The notes under the pieces: generated by a model
Told to the model about the DNA's origin: nothing
What the model saw: the letters and a program-made list of their open reading frames with translations, nothing else
The model's database searches: none
Translations under genes and position numbers: made by a program
From: Anisus vortex
Taxonomy: Eukaryota > Mollusca > Gastropoda > Planorbidae
Assembly (NCBI GenBank): GCA_949126835.1
Contig: OX421494.1
Coordinates: 25,256,185 to 25,320,184, forward strand
Direction of reading: 5' to 3'
Length of the DNA stretch: 64,000 nucleotides
Part shown: positions 11,520-23,300 of the stretch, one piece after another
Layout: every line of letters starts with the position of its first letter
Numbering within the stretch: position 1 is the first letter of the stretch

Positions 11520-14500
11520 TCATGTACATGCCACTTTTTTTATCAGTGACCTTTTGTTTTTCCTGCTGAAAATGACACTTTTAACTAGCATTGATTGAAT
11601 GACAGGCATTTCCTTTTTCTTGTGCATTTTAGGGTCATTAGTGTTAGATGATTCATACAATTCTGCCACAAGACGGCTGACATGTGCTAGAACGTTAATT
11701 AAAGATAGGTGGCGTACGTCTCTTTTGTTTAAAACCTTACATAAAGATTGGATAAACCAGCTTCCCGTAGGCCTTCTCCAAGAAAAGTAACCTGTCAAAA
11801 AAAGAAAAAATCAAGATTTAAAATATTTGTTAAAAATTATACACAGTTGACTGAACCTACTAAAAATAAAAGTACCATGTATTTTTTTTAAGTAAAATTA
11901 AATATTATGAGTTAGAAAAATGAATAATTAATAAAACAGATTCATAAATTCCATTATTGAGTCTAATGTTATCTTCCTGATATATATTTTTATATTTGGC
12001 ATGGGTAAAACCCAAAAAGCTTCTAGGCACACACACAAAAGATGCTACTCGTTCTTTAGAAAAAAGCCAGAGAGAATTTACCACTCCACAGATTAACCTT
12101 TTTATCATTCATCCAAGGTTGCCTACCCAAATAGAAATGTTCCAGTAACTAGAGCACCGACTGTCAGTAATATGATAACAAGACAGTCTAGCTTCTAGCC
12201 AATAATATTTTAAACAAAATTGAATAAATGTTCAAAAGGATAATAAACATATTACATAATCCGTAAGTTAAATTATAGTTGAAACCCAAACATGTGAGTG
12301 AATAGAGAAAAAAAAATTCCCCCTTAGTAACATGTTACTAAACATTCATAAAATAAGTTTAGGCACACAACTAATTCAAAGAAGTAACCTTCACATACCA
12401 GGAGGGGTGGCATACATCACAAGAAAGTCTTTATGTAGCGGTGCAGGTTTGGACACTGTGATCTTTTCCAGCTCCACTTTTGCAGGAGTATTTCCTTCAG
12501 TCTTAGCATCAGGCTGATCTTCTGCTTTAGCCATTTTGTCACCGGCAGAAGACAAAATGTCACCACTGTTTTCTTCTCTTTCAGTAAAGGTTTGACCAGA
12601 GAAATCAGCGATGTCTTGCTGTTGTTTGTTTTGTTTACTTTCTTTTTTTCTTTTATTTATTTGAATACTTATGCCATCATCTACTTTTGATCCTCTACAT
12701 GCCTATATTATATGATTAAACAGATAAAACAAATATAAGTTCTATGAATGAATACCGGTAATTATTTTCAATACATCAATAATATTTTGTAACTTTGATT
12801 TACTTATTTTTACTATATTTTGTAATATGTGGTAAACTAAACCCCACAGAATGGTACTGAAGCCTGGAACTGGAGGTGCCCCTGAGTGTACCCAGCTCTG
12901 ATGGGTACCTGACATTAGTTGGGGTAAAGTAAGGGCGGCTGGGCATTGTGTTGGCCACACAATCCCCAAAAATGCTGTGGTCACAGATCGCTACTCCACT
13001 GGCCCTATACTATGATCAATTTGGTCCGACAGGTACTTTACTTCTTTTTTTTTTTTACTTTTCACTAATGTATTTTTTATGTCAAAAAATGAATCTTCAG
13101 AATTAAAACTCAAGATAAAGAGAGACCTCTTTTTTTAAATCATAAATTCCACACCTCTATCAGATCTAGATTTATCAATCATGATATTAAATAAAAAAGA
13201 GTATTTTTTATACAAATATTCACAATTTTTAAGGAACAATTAAAAATTATCAAAGGATAAAGTAAAACGTAATAATAAAAATAATCAGTGTTGAAGAAGT
13301 TTATGTTACATATGAGAATGCAAAACTAACCTGAAAGAAAAACAGCTTCGGCTTCCCTTGTAGATTTGGACATTTCAGATCATTAAAACAGTCCAGAATA
13401 GCCTTGATGGCCACAGGTGTCCCATCCACACCAACAACAACATCCTCGTGTATAATTTTTTCAGAACATCTGTCAAGGGACACTTTTTGAATCTGATGCC
13501 CATGTGACAATATGACACAAACAAAGCAATCTGCAAGGCTGTGATTATAATTTCTGGCAACTGTTTAAGGGAAAGAATAATATCTTATAGTAGAAGAGGA
13601 TATTATTTCTTGATTCAAATAAATTAACATTATGTTTTGGAAATATATTTTTTTTAATTTTATGTAAATGATCAAAAGAAAAGTTTATAACTCTTTTAAT
13701 TTATTGAAATTGAAGTATTCATTTACTAAATTACTACAAACGTAACTGTGTCGATTAATGTTTTCACAAATAAAATAATGACATGGAATTTGAAATTGGC
13801 ATTAATCTGTTTACTAAATCAAATATGTAAAAACTTAATAGACTTACCACATTGAAGCGTTGTCATAATTTTTAAAGCTGTTAGATTTTCTTGCAAGAAA
13901 ACATGAAAACCCAAATGTTTCATAGTTTTTACAAGTGCGATAGCATCCTTGGTTGAGCCAGGTCTATCCAAATATTCTTCTTTTTTGCTTTGAAATGTTT
14001 CATTGTTAATAATGATGGCAAGCCCTCTATGGCGGTGGTTAAAATTATAGATGTCAGCTTCTGAATCTCCAACAGCAGCCTCTGTGGTCAATAAATTCTC
14101 TCTTAAATCAGGGGCAGTAAACATGGAAAGATCTGTGGTTTCCGTGTGTGTTTTGGTGGTAGGACTAAAAGACAAAAAGTCTAAGTATTATTTAACTCAA
14201 AATAGATTCCATTTTCAAGAGAACTAACAAGCAAGCTAAGACTATATATTTAGTAATAAGAGTTCTCTACTTAATATGTTTCTAATGTAACTTAATTACT
14301 TAATATCTCTCTATGGTGCCATAAAACACATTATAATCCCTCTATGGAACTCTTTTATTCATATACTGTACACAAATTTGTTATAATAAAAAAAAATATA
14401 AAGTAAATGTATCTATGGTTCAAATGTGTAAGCTAAAAATTTTAAATTATTCTATACTACTAGATGAACAAGTCAAAGAAGTAAGGTTTATAAAATTTAA

Positions 14501-15663
14501 TCTCAAAATAATTAAAGAGCCTATCAGTAGATTTTAATTCTGAAGTACAAAAACAGTGCCAAATTTATCTACTCAGAGAAACACAATCAAGTTATATACA
14601 AACTAGGAGATTTTAAATGTACCTCATGCTCATAAAACAAAACTATGTAAAAACATCATCACAAAATACCGCACCCCTTAACAATATTTTCTTACAATAC
14701 TAGAAAGAACTTATCAATTTAGCAAACAAACAAAAAACAAAAACATAATAATATCACTTAAATATAACTATTGTTCTTCTCCATAATGTGCCAGATAAAG
14801 TTTAGAAATTTCCATTTTGATCTTACCTGATGAATTGTGTGATTTTTTCAAATTTAGTCTTCAAATAGCTCTTAAAACCATCAATATCTACAGGGAAAAA
14901 AAATGTTCACATGTTAGATTATAAACATTTAGAATACTAAGAGTAAAAAAAGAGAAGTGATTTTAGGGGTGAAGAAAAGCAAATAATTTTATAAATATGT
15001 CATGTAACTATGTGCTTTCTTGTTCTGCAAACAACTTTAATTTGTGTTATATATAAATATTTTTCAAAATGCTGGATTACTACCACTCTTGCAGGTAATA
15101 GCTGTCTCTTAAGATTAATAAGACAAGGCTGTAGCCAATATGATTAAATTTATGAAAATTGTTTTGTTGTTCTGGTATTAATTTTAAGTCTATAAATGAC
15201 CTCCCGTAATAGTAATACTGATGGACTAAGTTTGCAAACTGAGGTTTGACTGTATTTTAAATATTATTATTAAGGATATCAACTATAGGGTGATATTTCA
15301 TTAGAGTTTAGAGTGTACTTATTAAAGTTATTAGATATAAGAAAAGGTATGATTTTGTATGAGTTATATTGATCAGCATGTTAGTGTAGAAGCATCTGAA
15401 GAGTAGAAGCATTTCACTTTCCCAACATTAATCACAAATCTATCCAGCCCTTGCCCTTAGCATTAGTTTCTCTTACTAAATTCTTCTGTAAATCAATTCA
15501 TTACATATTGTAGTATAGAATAAGTATATTGATTGCATTAAATTTTACCATCATCTGTTGTATTAGTCTGCTGGTAAATGTCATCTTCAATGTCTTCAGA
15601 AATAAGTCCATCATCCGATTCATCATCCGAACTATCTGTAACATTCTCCAAGGCAGAAGCCAT
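11520..15663 (-). CDS. Caspase, six coding exons (apoptotic cysteine protease family C14)
   Basis: Exons in gene order: 15663-15549, 14887-14827, 14164-13848, 13560-13331, 12702-12399, 11791-11520; all are GT-AG with compatible phases, giving 432 aa. The N terminus is acidic (SSDDESDD, residues 11-18) with no recognisable CARD or DED. The p20 part has RHRGLAIIINN (about 103-113), DRPGS (125-129; Arg126 is the expected S1-pocket arginine), catalytic His in LSHG (His184) and the active-site pentapeptide QACRG (241-245, Cys243). The p10 part has DFLVMYATPPG (333-343), YFSWRR and GSWFIQSLC (344-360). Caspases cleave after aspartate in the cytosol to drive apoptosis. Oddities: about 16 extra residues between LSHG and the VVVGVDG strand; an interdomain linker of about 88 residues, much longer than the roughly 27 of caspase-3; and intron 4 splitting Q from ACRG. 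It is most like executioner caspases, but a precise paralogue cannot be named. Confidence 0.93.
12841..13055 (+). mobile_element. tRNA-derived SINE, 5'-truncated, in caspase intron 4
   Basis: The body shares CAGCTCTGATGGGTACCTGA, GGGGTAAAGTAAGG, GGGCATTGTGTTGGCCACAC and CAATTTGGTCCGACAGGTAC with the fuller copies at 53219-53477 and 63345-63612, but the tRNA-like head is missing. It is inserted antisense to the caspase gene. Confidence 0.8.
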
Positions 15664-16289
15664 TCTGATTCGGAGAGTATAATAATTAATAATAATAGCC
15701 GTATAATATGAGATAAATAATTAATTATTAAAATTTACATTTTCTTATCATTCTTGCCCATGTATTTAGTTTAAATGTAAAAATTAAAAAAAATGAAACA
15801 TAGGTCTCATAGCCTCATAGTCATAGCACAGCACATATTGGTGATAGTGACATAGTAGTATTATAATTTATATTAATTTTTTTATTCCAAATATTATAAT
15901 ACTCAATACCGGTACTAAAATTTTTAATTTGGCCTACCATATGTACTAGGTACTTTGATAAAAAATTCAAATTAAAGCTATGTTTTAATAATTATATCCA
16001 CTGTATAGAGATTTTTACCAGCTTTCCAATGATACTAAGTTTGTGAAGATATCTTTACTAGAACAAAAGTTATGAGCAAAAACAAGGTCTTATATAACCA
16101 TTGTATTTAATTTTTTAAATTGTGACTGAAAATGTCCAATATTCTCACTATAATGCTCATAACTTTAAAAATGCTAAAGATAATTCAGAGTTTACATATA
16201 GGCCTAATTCATTATGCTTAAAGAATATAATGTTTACTTTGATTTATTAAATGAAAATTATTTCTTTTTAAATATTAAAAGTAGCAGGG

Positions 16290-16560
16290 GTCACACAAAA
16301 ATCAGTACAGTACAGTACAGTAGGGCCTACTATGTAGCCTACTATTACTACTAAACTCCTAAGCCTAAGCTCTAAACTAGACTAAACTTTACTAATTTAG
16401 TAATTTAGTCTAAGTCTAATCTAAAGTAAAAGTAAAGTCTAAACTAAGGACTAACTTCTAAGGCGTCACTAAGGCTAAGGCCGCCTAAGGCCAAGGCCTA
16501 TTGAAGGCTATTGACTATTGAGTCACTATTGTCGTATTCAACGGTATTGACTATTGAAAA
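16290..16560. repeat. Cryptic simple repeat rich in CTAAG/CTAAA
   Basis: Short words such as CCTAAGCCTAAG, AGTCTAAG, CTAAACTAG, CTAAGGC and GACTATTGA recur irregularly without a fixed period. A compositionally similar patch lies at 20595-20725 in WBP11 intron 1. Confidence 0.6.
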
Positions 16561-17194
16561 AATTATAAATTATAGTTGAGTTACAGTCACACAATTATAG
16601 GCCCCTACACATTTTAAAACACATTTGATATTGATATTGTAACACATTATTGACATTATATAATTATTATCCTTATAATACACTTCTAATATTTATATTC
16701 TCGTATTGTCACCTAAAAATCCTAAATTAGCCAACGACAAGAAACCCGTAATCGTGTAAGTTAAGCTTAACCTTTTTTGAAGTACCGTAAGTGTTCTTTT
16801 AATTTCTTATCTGAGTCAATAATTTATTTGGTTGCTACTGTTTTCAGTTTCAAGAATTCATTTAATAAACTTTTTCAGCACAAGAATGTTACATAGCGGC
16901 TATATATAGATCAACTTTCGTCAGCGCCAATTTTTCTTTTAACACAGAAATAGAGTTTTAAAAAACATAGAAAAAAATACAATGGCATGGAATGATGGAA
17001 TCTTTATAATAAAAATAAAATATAATGGCTCCACATCTGTCCTAGAAGATGAAGGACTCGACCGTTTAGCCGTTTAGTTCAATAGGGAGTGTGGTCCATT
17101 TCGGCTACTAATTAGGCCTATTGCAGTCTGCAGTGGTTGAACAAGCCAATTATTGATTGACAGTCTCTGGAACAGCCACATAGAGTAGGCCTAA

Positions 17195-17760
17195 ATCACC
17201 AGAGCGAACACTAGCAAGTTGCGAACACCTCTTGAAAAAACGTTCGCAGTTTCTCTATTTTCTAGTCTAATACGAAAACGAGCGTCAATCTAAAGAAAGT
17301 AGTACTTCCTCAATATCCTTATAATGGTTTCAATACCGGGAAGAGCTTTTTTTTTGTGATCAAAAAGTGTCGACATTTGGTCACATTTTGGTGCCATGGT
17401 GGCGGCTATGGCCTATGCTGAAACCTCCCACCTCCCATTTGAACGTGTTTGCTATCGGATCATCACTAGGATATAGGTAACGAATAATGCTATTATGATT
17501 TACAATGATTATTTATAGTAATGTTCGTTTTAAACGGGTGTTCGCAATGAAGTATGTAAAACGTAGGATTTATCCTCATAGTGAACACTTTTGTTTCTGT
17601 TGGAGTGGGTATCTAAAAACGCTAAAAAATGCACCTCAAAGGGAATATTACTAGATTATTAGATGTGCTGTACTTCATATTAGATATGCTTCATAGCGAA
17701 CACTTTTTTCTTCATTAAACTTCACAGCGAACACTTAAATTTCAGAGCAAAAACTAAGCC
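17195..17760. repeat. Dispersed GCGAACACTT motif cluster
   Basis: GCGAACAC or close variants occur at about 17199, 17220, 17578, 17696 and 17727, plus an inverted GTGTTCGC at about 17539. Those near 17580-17760 are preceded by TTCATA/TTCACA and spaced about 30 bases apart. It may be the remnant of a small tandem or of a mobile element; no TIR was found. Confidence 0.4.
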
Positions 17761-18214
17761 AAAGTCATCAAAGATTTATTATTTTGTTAATGTAAAGAAC
17801 ACTGCTGATGTCCATGCTATTGTATTGTCACATGCATTTGTCTAGACTTTTACAGATCGTTTACATTTGTTTAAATAATTTTTGTTCTAAACCAACGAGT
17901 TTTATGGTGTAAAATCTAAATCTATTTATGATTGAGTCAAGAAAACCACTGTACCAATTTATAACTTTGAAATGATCAAACTGTAAAAAGTATTTAAAAA
18001 TACATAAATATTAAATGACCAAATAATTTATATGTATATTTTCAAGCATTACAATAACTACCCAGTCTATATGATTGATTACTACGTATCTATTTCGCTC
18101 TACGATACTAGTTGGACACTTTTACGTTTCAAATGTATTAAAGTACATCTCAGTAACACTGAGATCAAAATATAATTAATATTAACAGATGTTAGAGCGA
18201 CAGTCATTATTTTT

Positions 18215-18292
18215 GTTAATAGGGATCGGTCAATAGGGTTGACAATCCGGTGAACTAACCACAGGACCAGCCGGCCACACACTGTACTTACC
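18215..18292 (-). mobile_element. Possible tRNA-derived SINE head (degenerate)
   Basis: On the minus strand, GGCTGGTCCTGTGGTTAGTTCA resembles an A-box region (here split: TGGTTAG then TTCACC), and CCGATCCC resembles the end of a B box. No body matching the other SINEs follows, so this is weakly supported. Confidence 0.25.
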
Positions 18293-18689
18293 AAATACTG
18301 ACCTCTACTTCATCGTAAAAGCATTGCGGTTCCTATTTTTTATAAGTATGTACACCTACTGTTGGGGGATATCAGATATTTAGCTGCACTTGCGTTTAAA
18401 TCACATTTCATTCAAAAACTAATCGATTCAAATAGCTGAGGTGTTCACATTATATCAGGTACGTTTGTACCGCCCACTTGCCCTTCACCACCCCCCAATC
18501 GCCCCCGGGAACATCAGCGCCCCCCTAAAGCTTTTCACCGCCCCCGGGGGGGCGATAACGCCCCCGTTGAGAATCTTTGTTCGGAGTTTGTTCCTTCTTT
18601 ACTCCTCTTCTCCCTGGGAATGGGGTCTATTTCTGCTCTTCTAGCATCAGAGGCAGATAACTCAGCATGTAAAGCCTGCCTCAATGCTG

Positions 18690-18870
18690 AGCGATCTTAT
18701 GCAGTCTGCTCCCAGGTTTGCAAATCGATATGGCGACTATTGGTGGTCCTGACGTGTACAATTTTTTTTTTCCGTCAGCCATTAGGCTGTGGAACACCCT
18801 GGACCAGGCCTCCATCACTGCCCTTACTGTGTCGGCTTTCAAATCGTCACTGAAGGGCTGGTCTAAAAGC
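18690..18870 (+). mobile_element. LINE polymerase C-terminal remnant
   Basis: Translation at about 18763-18860 gives FFPSAIRLWNTLDQASI and then VSAFKSSLKGWSKSLK followed by a stop. This is the usual end of CR1-like LINE ORF2 proteins (FFPRTIRxWNxLP...SFKxxL). The upstream coding part is not recoverable. It sits about 1.5 kb upstream of the WBP11 start codon. Confidence 0.7.
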
Positions 18871-19554
18871 CTAAAGTGACACTCTGTCATCTGTTTATAA
18901 TTGTTGTTTGTGATGTTTTTTTATTTTATGTTTAGTTAAATTGTGGACTCTTCTTAAAATCTTAAAAATGGGTAGGTCGGGGGGTGGGGGTACCAAGAGC
19001 CTGTCCGAGACAGCTGTCATATGCACGTGTCATGCCGATGGTGCACACTGCATAGGCCTACGTCTGGTAGGTTTCCCGCAGGCCCATGCACGACACTTTT
19101 TTTCCCATGCAGAATTCCCATTACTGAATCATTAACGAGGCGGCATTTCTCATATACCCACACTTTCACGCGGAAGCACAAATACCATAACATATAATAT
19201 AATATATAGGCCTACCTATATAGGCCCGATCATCCAGGCACCGGGCTTGGCGAGACGGATTGTTGAACATATATATAGCCTTCCTCCCCACTGAGTTTCG
19301 GTGGCGATCGTCTGTGCAGTGAAAGCTCGGACGCGCAACAGGGGCTGTTCTCCGTGCGGTAGCCCACCGGTGTAGCCTACTCTTAATGGGAAAGTATCGT
19401 CGGTGGGTTACACTCTTCGCCAATCTTTCTTTCTCGCTGCCATAGAGTAGGGTAGGCCTAGATTATACTAGATAGGGCCTATATTATGCCTACTCAAGAT
19501 TCGGGTCATGTAGAAAAAAATGGTAGGGGGCCTATGCCTATTATAGTCCTTGTC

Positions 19555-19855
19555 AGTATCGAGTTTTCCCAGACAAATTTTGGAAAGGCTGGCCGTAGCA
19601 CTTGCAGATGCCTTGTGCCTTGTCTATTCTTCTACTTATATTGGAGGCAGCCTAGTTGAGCTAAAGAAGTTTAGTTCCTTTACAACCTGAATGCTGTGAA
19701 TGTATGCGGGCACGGCTGCCAATGTTGATGATAGGGCTAATTAGACGTCCTGACGCATGATCTCAGCTTTGTTTAGGCCGAATGTTATGCCAAATTCCTG
19801 GAAAACACCTGACAATTAGTATGAATTAGCCTAGCATCGTCAGCAAACAGTAATC
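19555..19855 (-). mobile_element. Decayed LINE reverse transcriptase, catalytic-motif region
   Basis: On the minus strand, CTGTTTGCTGACGATGCT at about 19830-19847 encodes LFADDA, the RT catalytic box. Downstream, in shifting frames, come FGLNKAEIMRQDV, INIG, IHSIQVVKELNFF and ASATASLSKI, in the order expected after FADD in RTE/CR1-type polymerases (EFGL..KTEVM..., I.IG..L..V..F.YLG, K..A...RL...). Stops and frameshifts show it is dead. Confidence 0.75.
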
Positions 19856-20327
19856 ATCTCTCGCTCGGACTCGGATCTCGATCGCATTAGGACTTTTCTT
19901 ACTTACGGTATGTTCTAGGCTAGTTCTAGCTTTGAGGCGCTTTATGTTATACAGTCTGGCCTCTAAAGAGATGTGTATACCAAATATAAACAAACGTTAT
20001 TATTTTTTATTATATTATCGTAATTTAGAATTTAGGCCATTTAAGGCGACTCACTTTTCGGGAATTACCGAATGATGAACATGCACTGATCTATAAGTGG
20101 GAATATAAAAAAACGCCTTTGTTTATGAAAAAGTTTTCTATGTTTTTTTAATTACTCAGGATCTGTGTTGAAAGTGGAAATTGTGGTTGTGATGTGTAGT
20201 GTGTAGTAACTGCCCTTTGCTATTGTCTGTACAATAATTTTCCATGTTTATTTGTTGTAGTTTTTGTTTTAAAGTTGCAGTTATTTAAAGCTTAATACCA
20301 ATTGCATTATATAGATAAAGCCTTGAA

Positions 20328-23300
20328 ATGGGACGAAGATCTATTAACACCACCAAGAGTGGGAAGTATATGAATCCCACAGACCAATTTCGTAAGTTGT
20401 TTTGCTATCCTTTTTAATTTTTAATATAAAAAACTAATCCTACCTATTCTCGATTGCTCTCCAAACAGAAATATTTTTTTGAATTTAGTTACCGTTTTTA
20501 TTAATTATTAACCCAAAGGAATTTTAAAAATTATACAAAAAACATTCATACCTGATGCTTTTAACTTGAAAGAAAAAAATAAATTATTTTCACAGTCAAG
20601 TCTAATCTAAGTCTTAGACTAAGACTAAGACCTGCCTAAGCCTAACCTAAGAAGACTAGGCACTAGGGCACTAGGGCTAAGGAGTCACTTAAGGAAGGAC
20701 TAAGACTAAGTCTAGACTAGTAGTAGTAGTAGTAGCCTAATAAGTGTACTTGTAATCAGCAGAAGAATGTTTATTTTATTAGATGTATATTAAATGTTGT
20801 GTAATTTAATTGGAGTTGGCTTCTTTTTTATCATTAGTGTAATTTGCATCAAGGATGATCAATTTAGCATACCAACTCATTACAATAGTCAATGCAAAAT
20901 GCCTAACTAAAGGTGGAACAAAACAAACCATTAGCTATGACTAAACATAAGCTAATAAAAAATCCATAGCACTGTCTACAGCGTAACGTAAATAAAGAGT
21001 TAAGTTATAAACTATTATAAAATACATTATTAATTTATAATTATATGTAAGTTAGAAATAAGATCTAGCCTTTGGATTTGGATTTGAATACAACGGGCAT
21101 CTCTGATCATCATTGTCTTTAAGTGTTTATGACAAGTGCTTTTAAAAAGATACTTTAATTTGAATAATATACTAATCAATATCCAATAATTTTTTATTTT
21201 ATGTATATATATATTTTTCTTTTATATAATAACTGAGAACCACACACAGTACCCAGACTGCTGACTAGGCTATGCCAACCAATTTACTAATGCAGTATAA
21301 TTAACTATTATTATTATTTGCTATATAAATCATGATATATGTGGCTTAGCTTAACTTTCCCTAGTCTCTGTAAAATCTAAACTTAAATACCATGTTTGCA
21401 AAAACAGGAGCAAGCATAAATAGAATAACCTAAAAGGTCTAAGCATTTTAAACTGCAAAATTTATAATTAGACCTATCAGTATTGAAATCGTTAGGGCTT
21501 AATTTAAAGCAATAATAGTCTGTATAAATATACAGTAGGCTGAATATATTATTTTAATTATCCACTAAAACGCTATTATGTTACTATATAAATAACATTT
21601 TTGGGATTTAAAAAGATCAAATTTCTATTTGCAACAAAAACCCTGTTATGTTATGTTCATATATTTGTCATTTGTTTACAGGTAAGGAGGCCAGAAAAAG
21701 GGAACTTAAAAAGGTGAGATAAATATTTTATAATTAAACCTGTCATTTACCTGTCTCAATGTGTTTTTTCTAAAATATGACTGAGCATGGCTTAACACTT
21801 ATAATAATTATAATGCAGCAGCGTATCATTGATGATAATCAAAGTATTCCAGTTAGACCTAATTGATCCCTTAGGGCTGATGAAGCAGCAGATCTTAGAA
21901 TACTAGGAGATTGTCTGGCCAACACAATGCCACTATTACTTTTACACAAATATTATCAGGTACCCTTCAGAATGGGGTAGACTCAGGGACACCCCCCATC
22001 CCCCCCAAAAAATCATTTCCTTGACTAGAATTTGAACCCAGGACCTTTGGTAAGCCAGGTGAAGGTGCTGCCATTCAGCCACAGCGTTCCACATGGGTGA
22101 TAATCAATCTTGATGTTAATCCTTGATTCTCCAGATTTGTTTAACCTTCTTTGTTCTTGTCTTTTTTGGAATTATTTTTTTTTGCTGGTCACTATACTCT
22201 AAAGTATTCAGCTTGAGAAAAATATGACTTTAAAAAAATGTTTTTGTTTTGTTAGGATTACTAAACTGTAACTTATTTTAAAGTGATAGCCCAAAACACT
22301 AAGTTGAGAGGTCATCCCCTCAGTATTATCTTGTTCTATGTCTAAACTTTTGTAGGTGTAAATATAATATTTAGATAACTGAAATTGAAATGGACAAATA
22401 TTTTAGGTTTGCGGACGCCCACACCCTTTTCTTTTGGACCGATTTTGATTTGCGGAAGCATAGCACAAGACTAAGACGGAATTTTCTGTATTGATCGTAA
22501 ATTACAATATGAAAAGAATCGTAAATGTGTAAAAGCCTGTCTAGACCTTTAATATAGGCATAAACTTGTAGACTAGTAGCTTAAGATGTGGTTTATTTAG
22601 GACCCTATGGCCTGTCGGCTATAGCCTACCAAGGCAGTGTTGAGACTAGTGGCTCATGTCCAAGTGATAACACAACTATGATCGACAAATTTCAGGACAT
22701 TTCAGAAAAATTTTGCACTCAAAACTTATTTTTTTCTTCAAATTGAAAAGAAATAATGCCTAAAAGGTCAATAGTGTTTTTTAATTTTGCGTAAGTTGTA
22801 TGTACCTGCTTAGTTTTTTGTTGGTTCCTTGTGGAACATAGGGCCTCCGCAACAGCTCTCCAGCTCACTTGATTTTGGGCAGCCTTTTTTAGTTTTTTGC
22901 AACGTGACATTTCCTTTTCACATGAGCATCTCCAGGTGGTCTTCAGGCAACCAACCCATCTTTTGTCCTGGCAGTTCCATTGCAGAGCCTGTCGGGTTAT
23001 GTCCTGTGGGGATTTCCGTAGAGTGTGCCCAATCCACCGCCACTTTTGCCTGGTCATCTGTTGTTCAAGGGAATCCTGGTTGTGGCGGCAAACCAGTTGT
23101 ATGTAATAGTTGAAAAAAATCACATTATTGCCGGTCGCGAAGAGAATGAGATAAAAAGCCAGCACTCACCGCTTCTTAGGGTAATTTTTTGTGAGCAATC
23201 CCCTTGAATTCATTATAAACAATGGTAACTAGGGCACTTGTATAGCACGTCTATTCATGATGTTTAGGCTAACATCTTAGCATTCCCATTGCGAGCTGGT

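Larger units (their letters stand above)
15664..20327. other. Interval between the divergent caspase and WBP11 start codons
   Basis: The two genes point away from each other, with 4.7 kb between start codons. It contains the 5' UTRs and presumably separate promoters, a CTAAG-rich patch (16290-16560), a cluster of GCGAACACTT motifs (17195-17760), a GC-rich stretch with C/G runs (18468-18565), and two LINE pieces described separately. No additional coding exon is convincing. Confidence 0.5.

Noticed and set aside
22719..23165. 148-residue minus-strand frame as a possible intact gene
   Set aside because: The recognisable part is only the C-terminal domain of a LINE polymerase; no RT or endonuclease precedes it and it lies antisense within a WBP11 intron.
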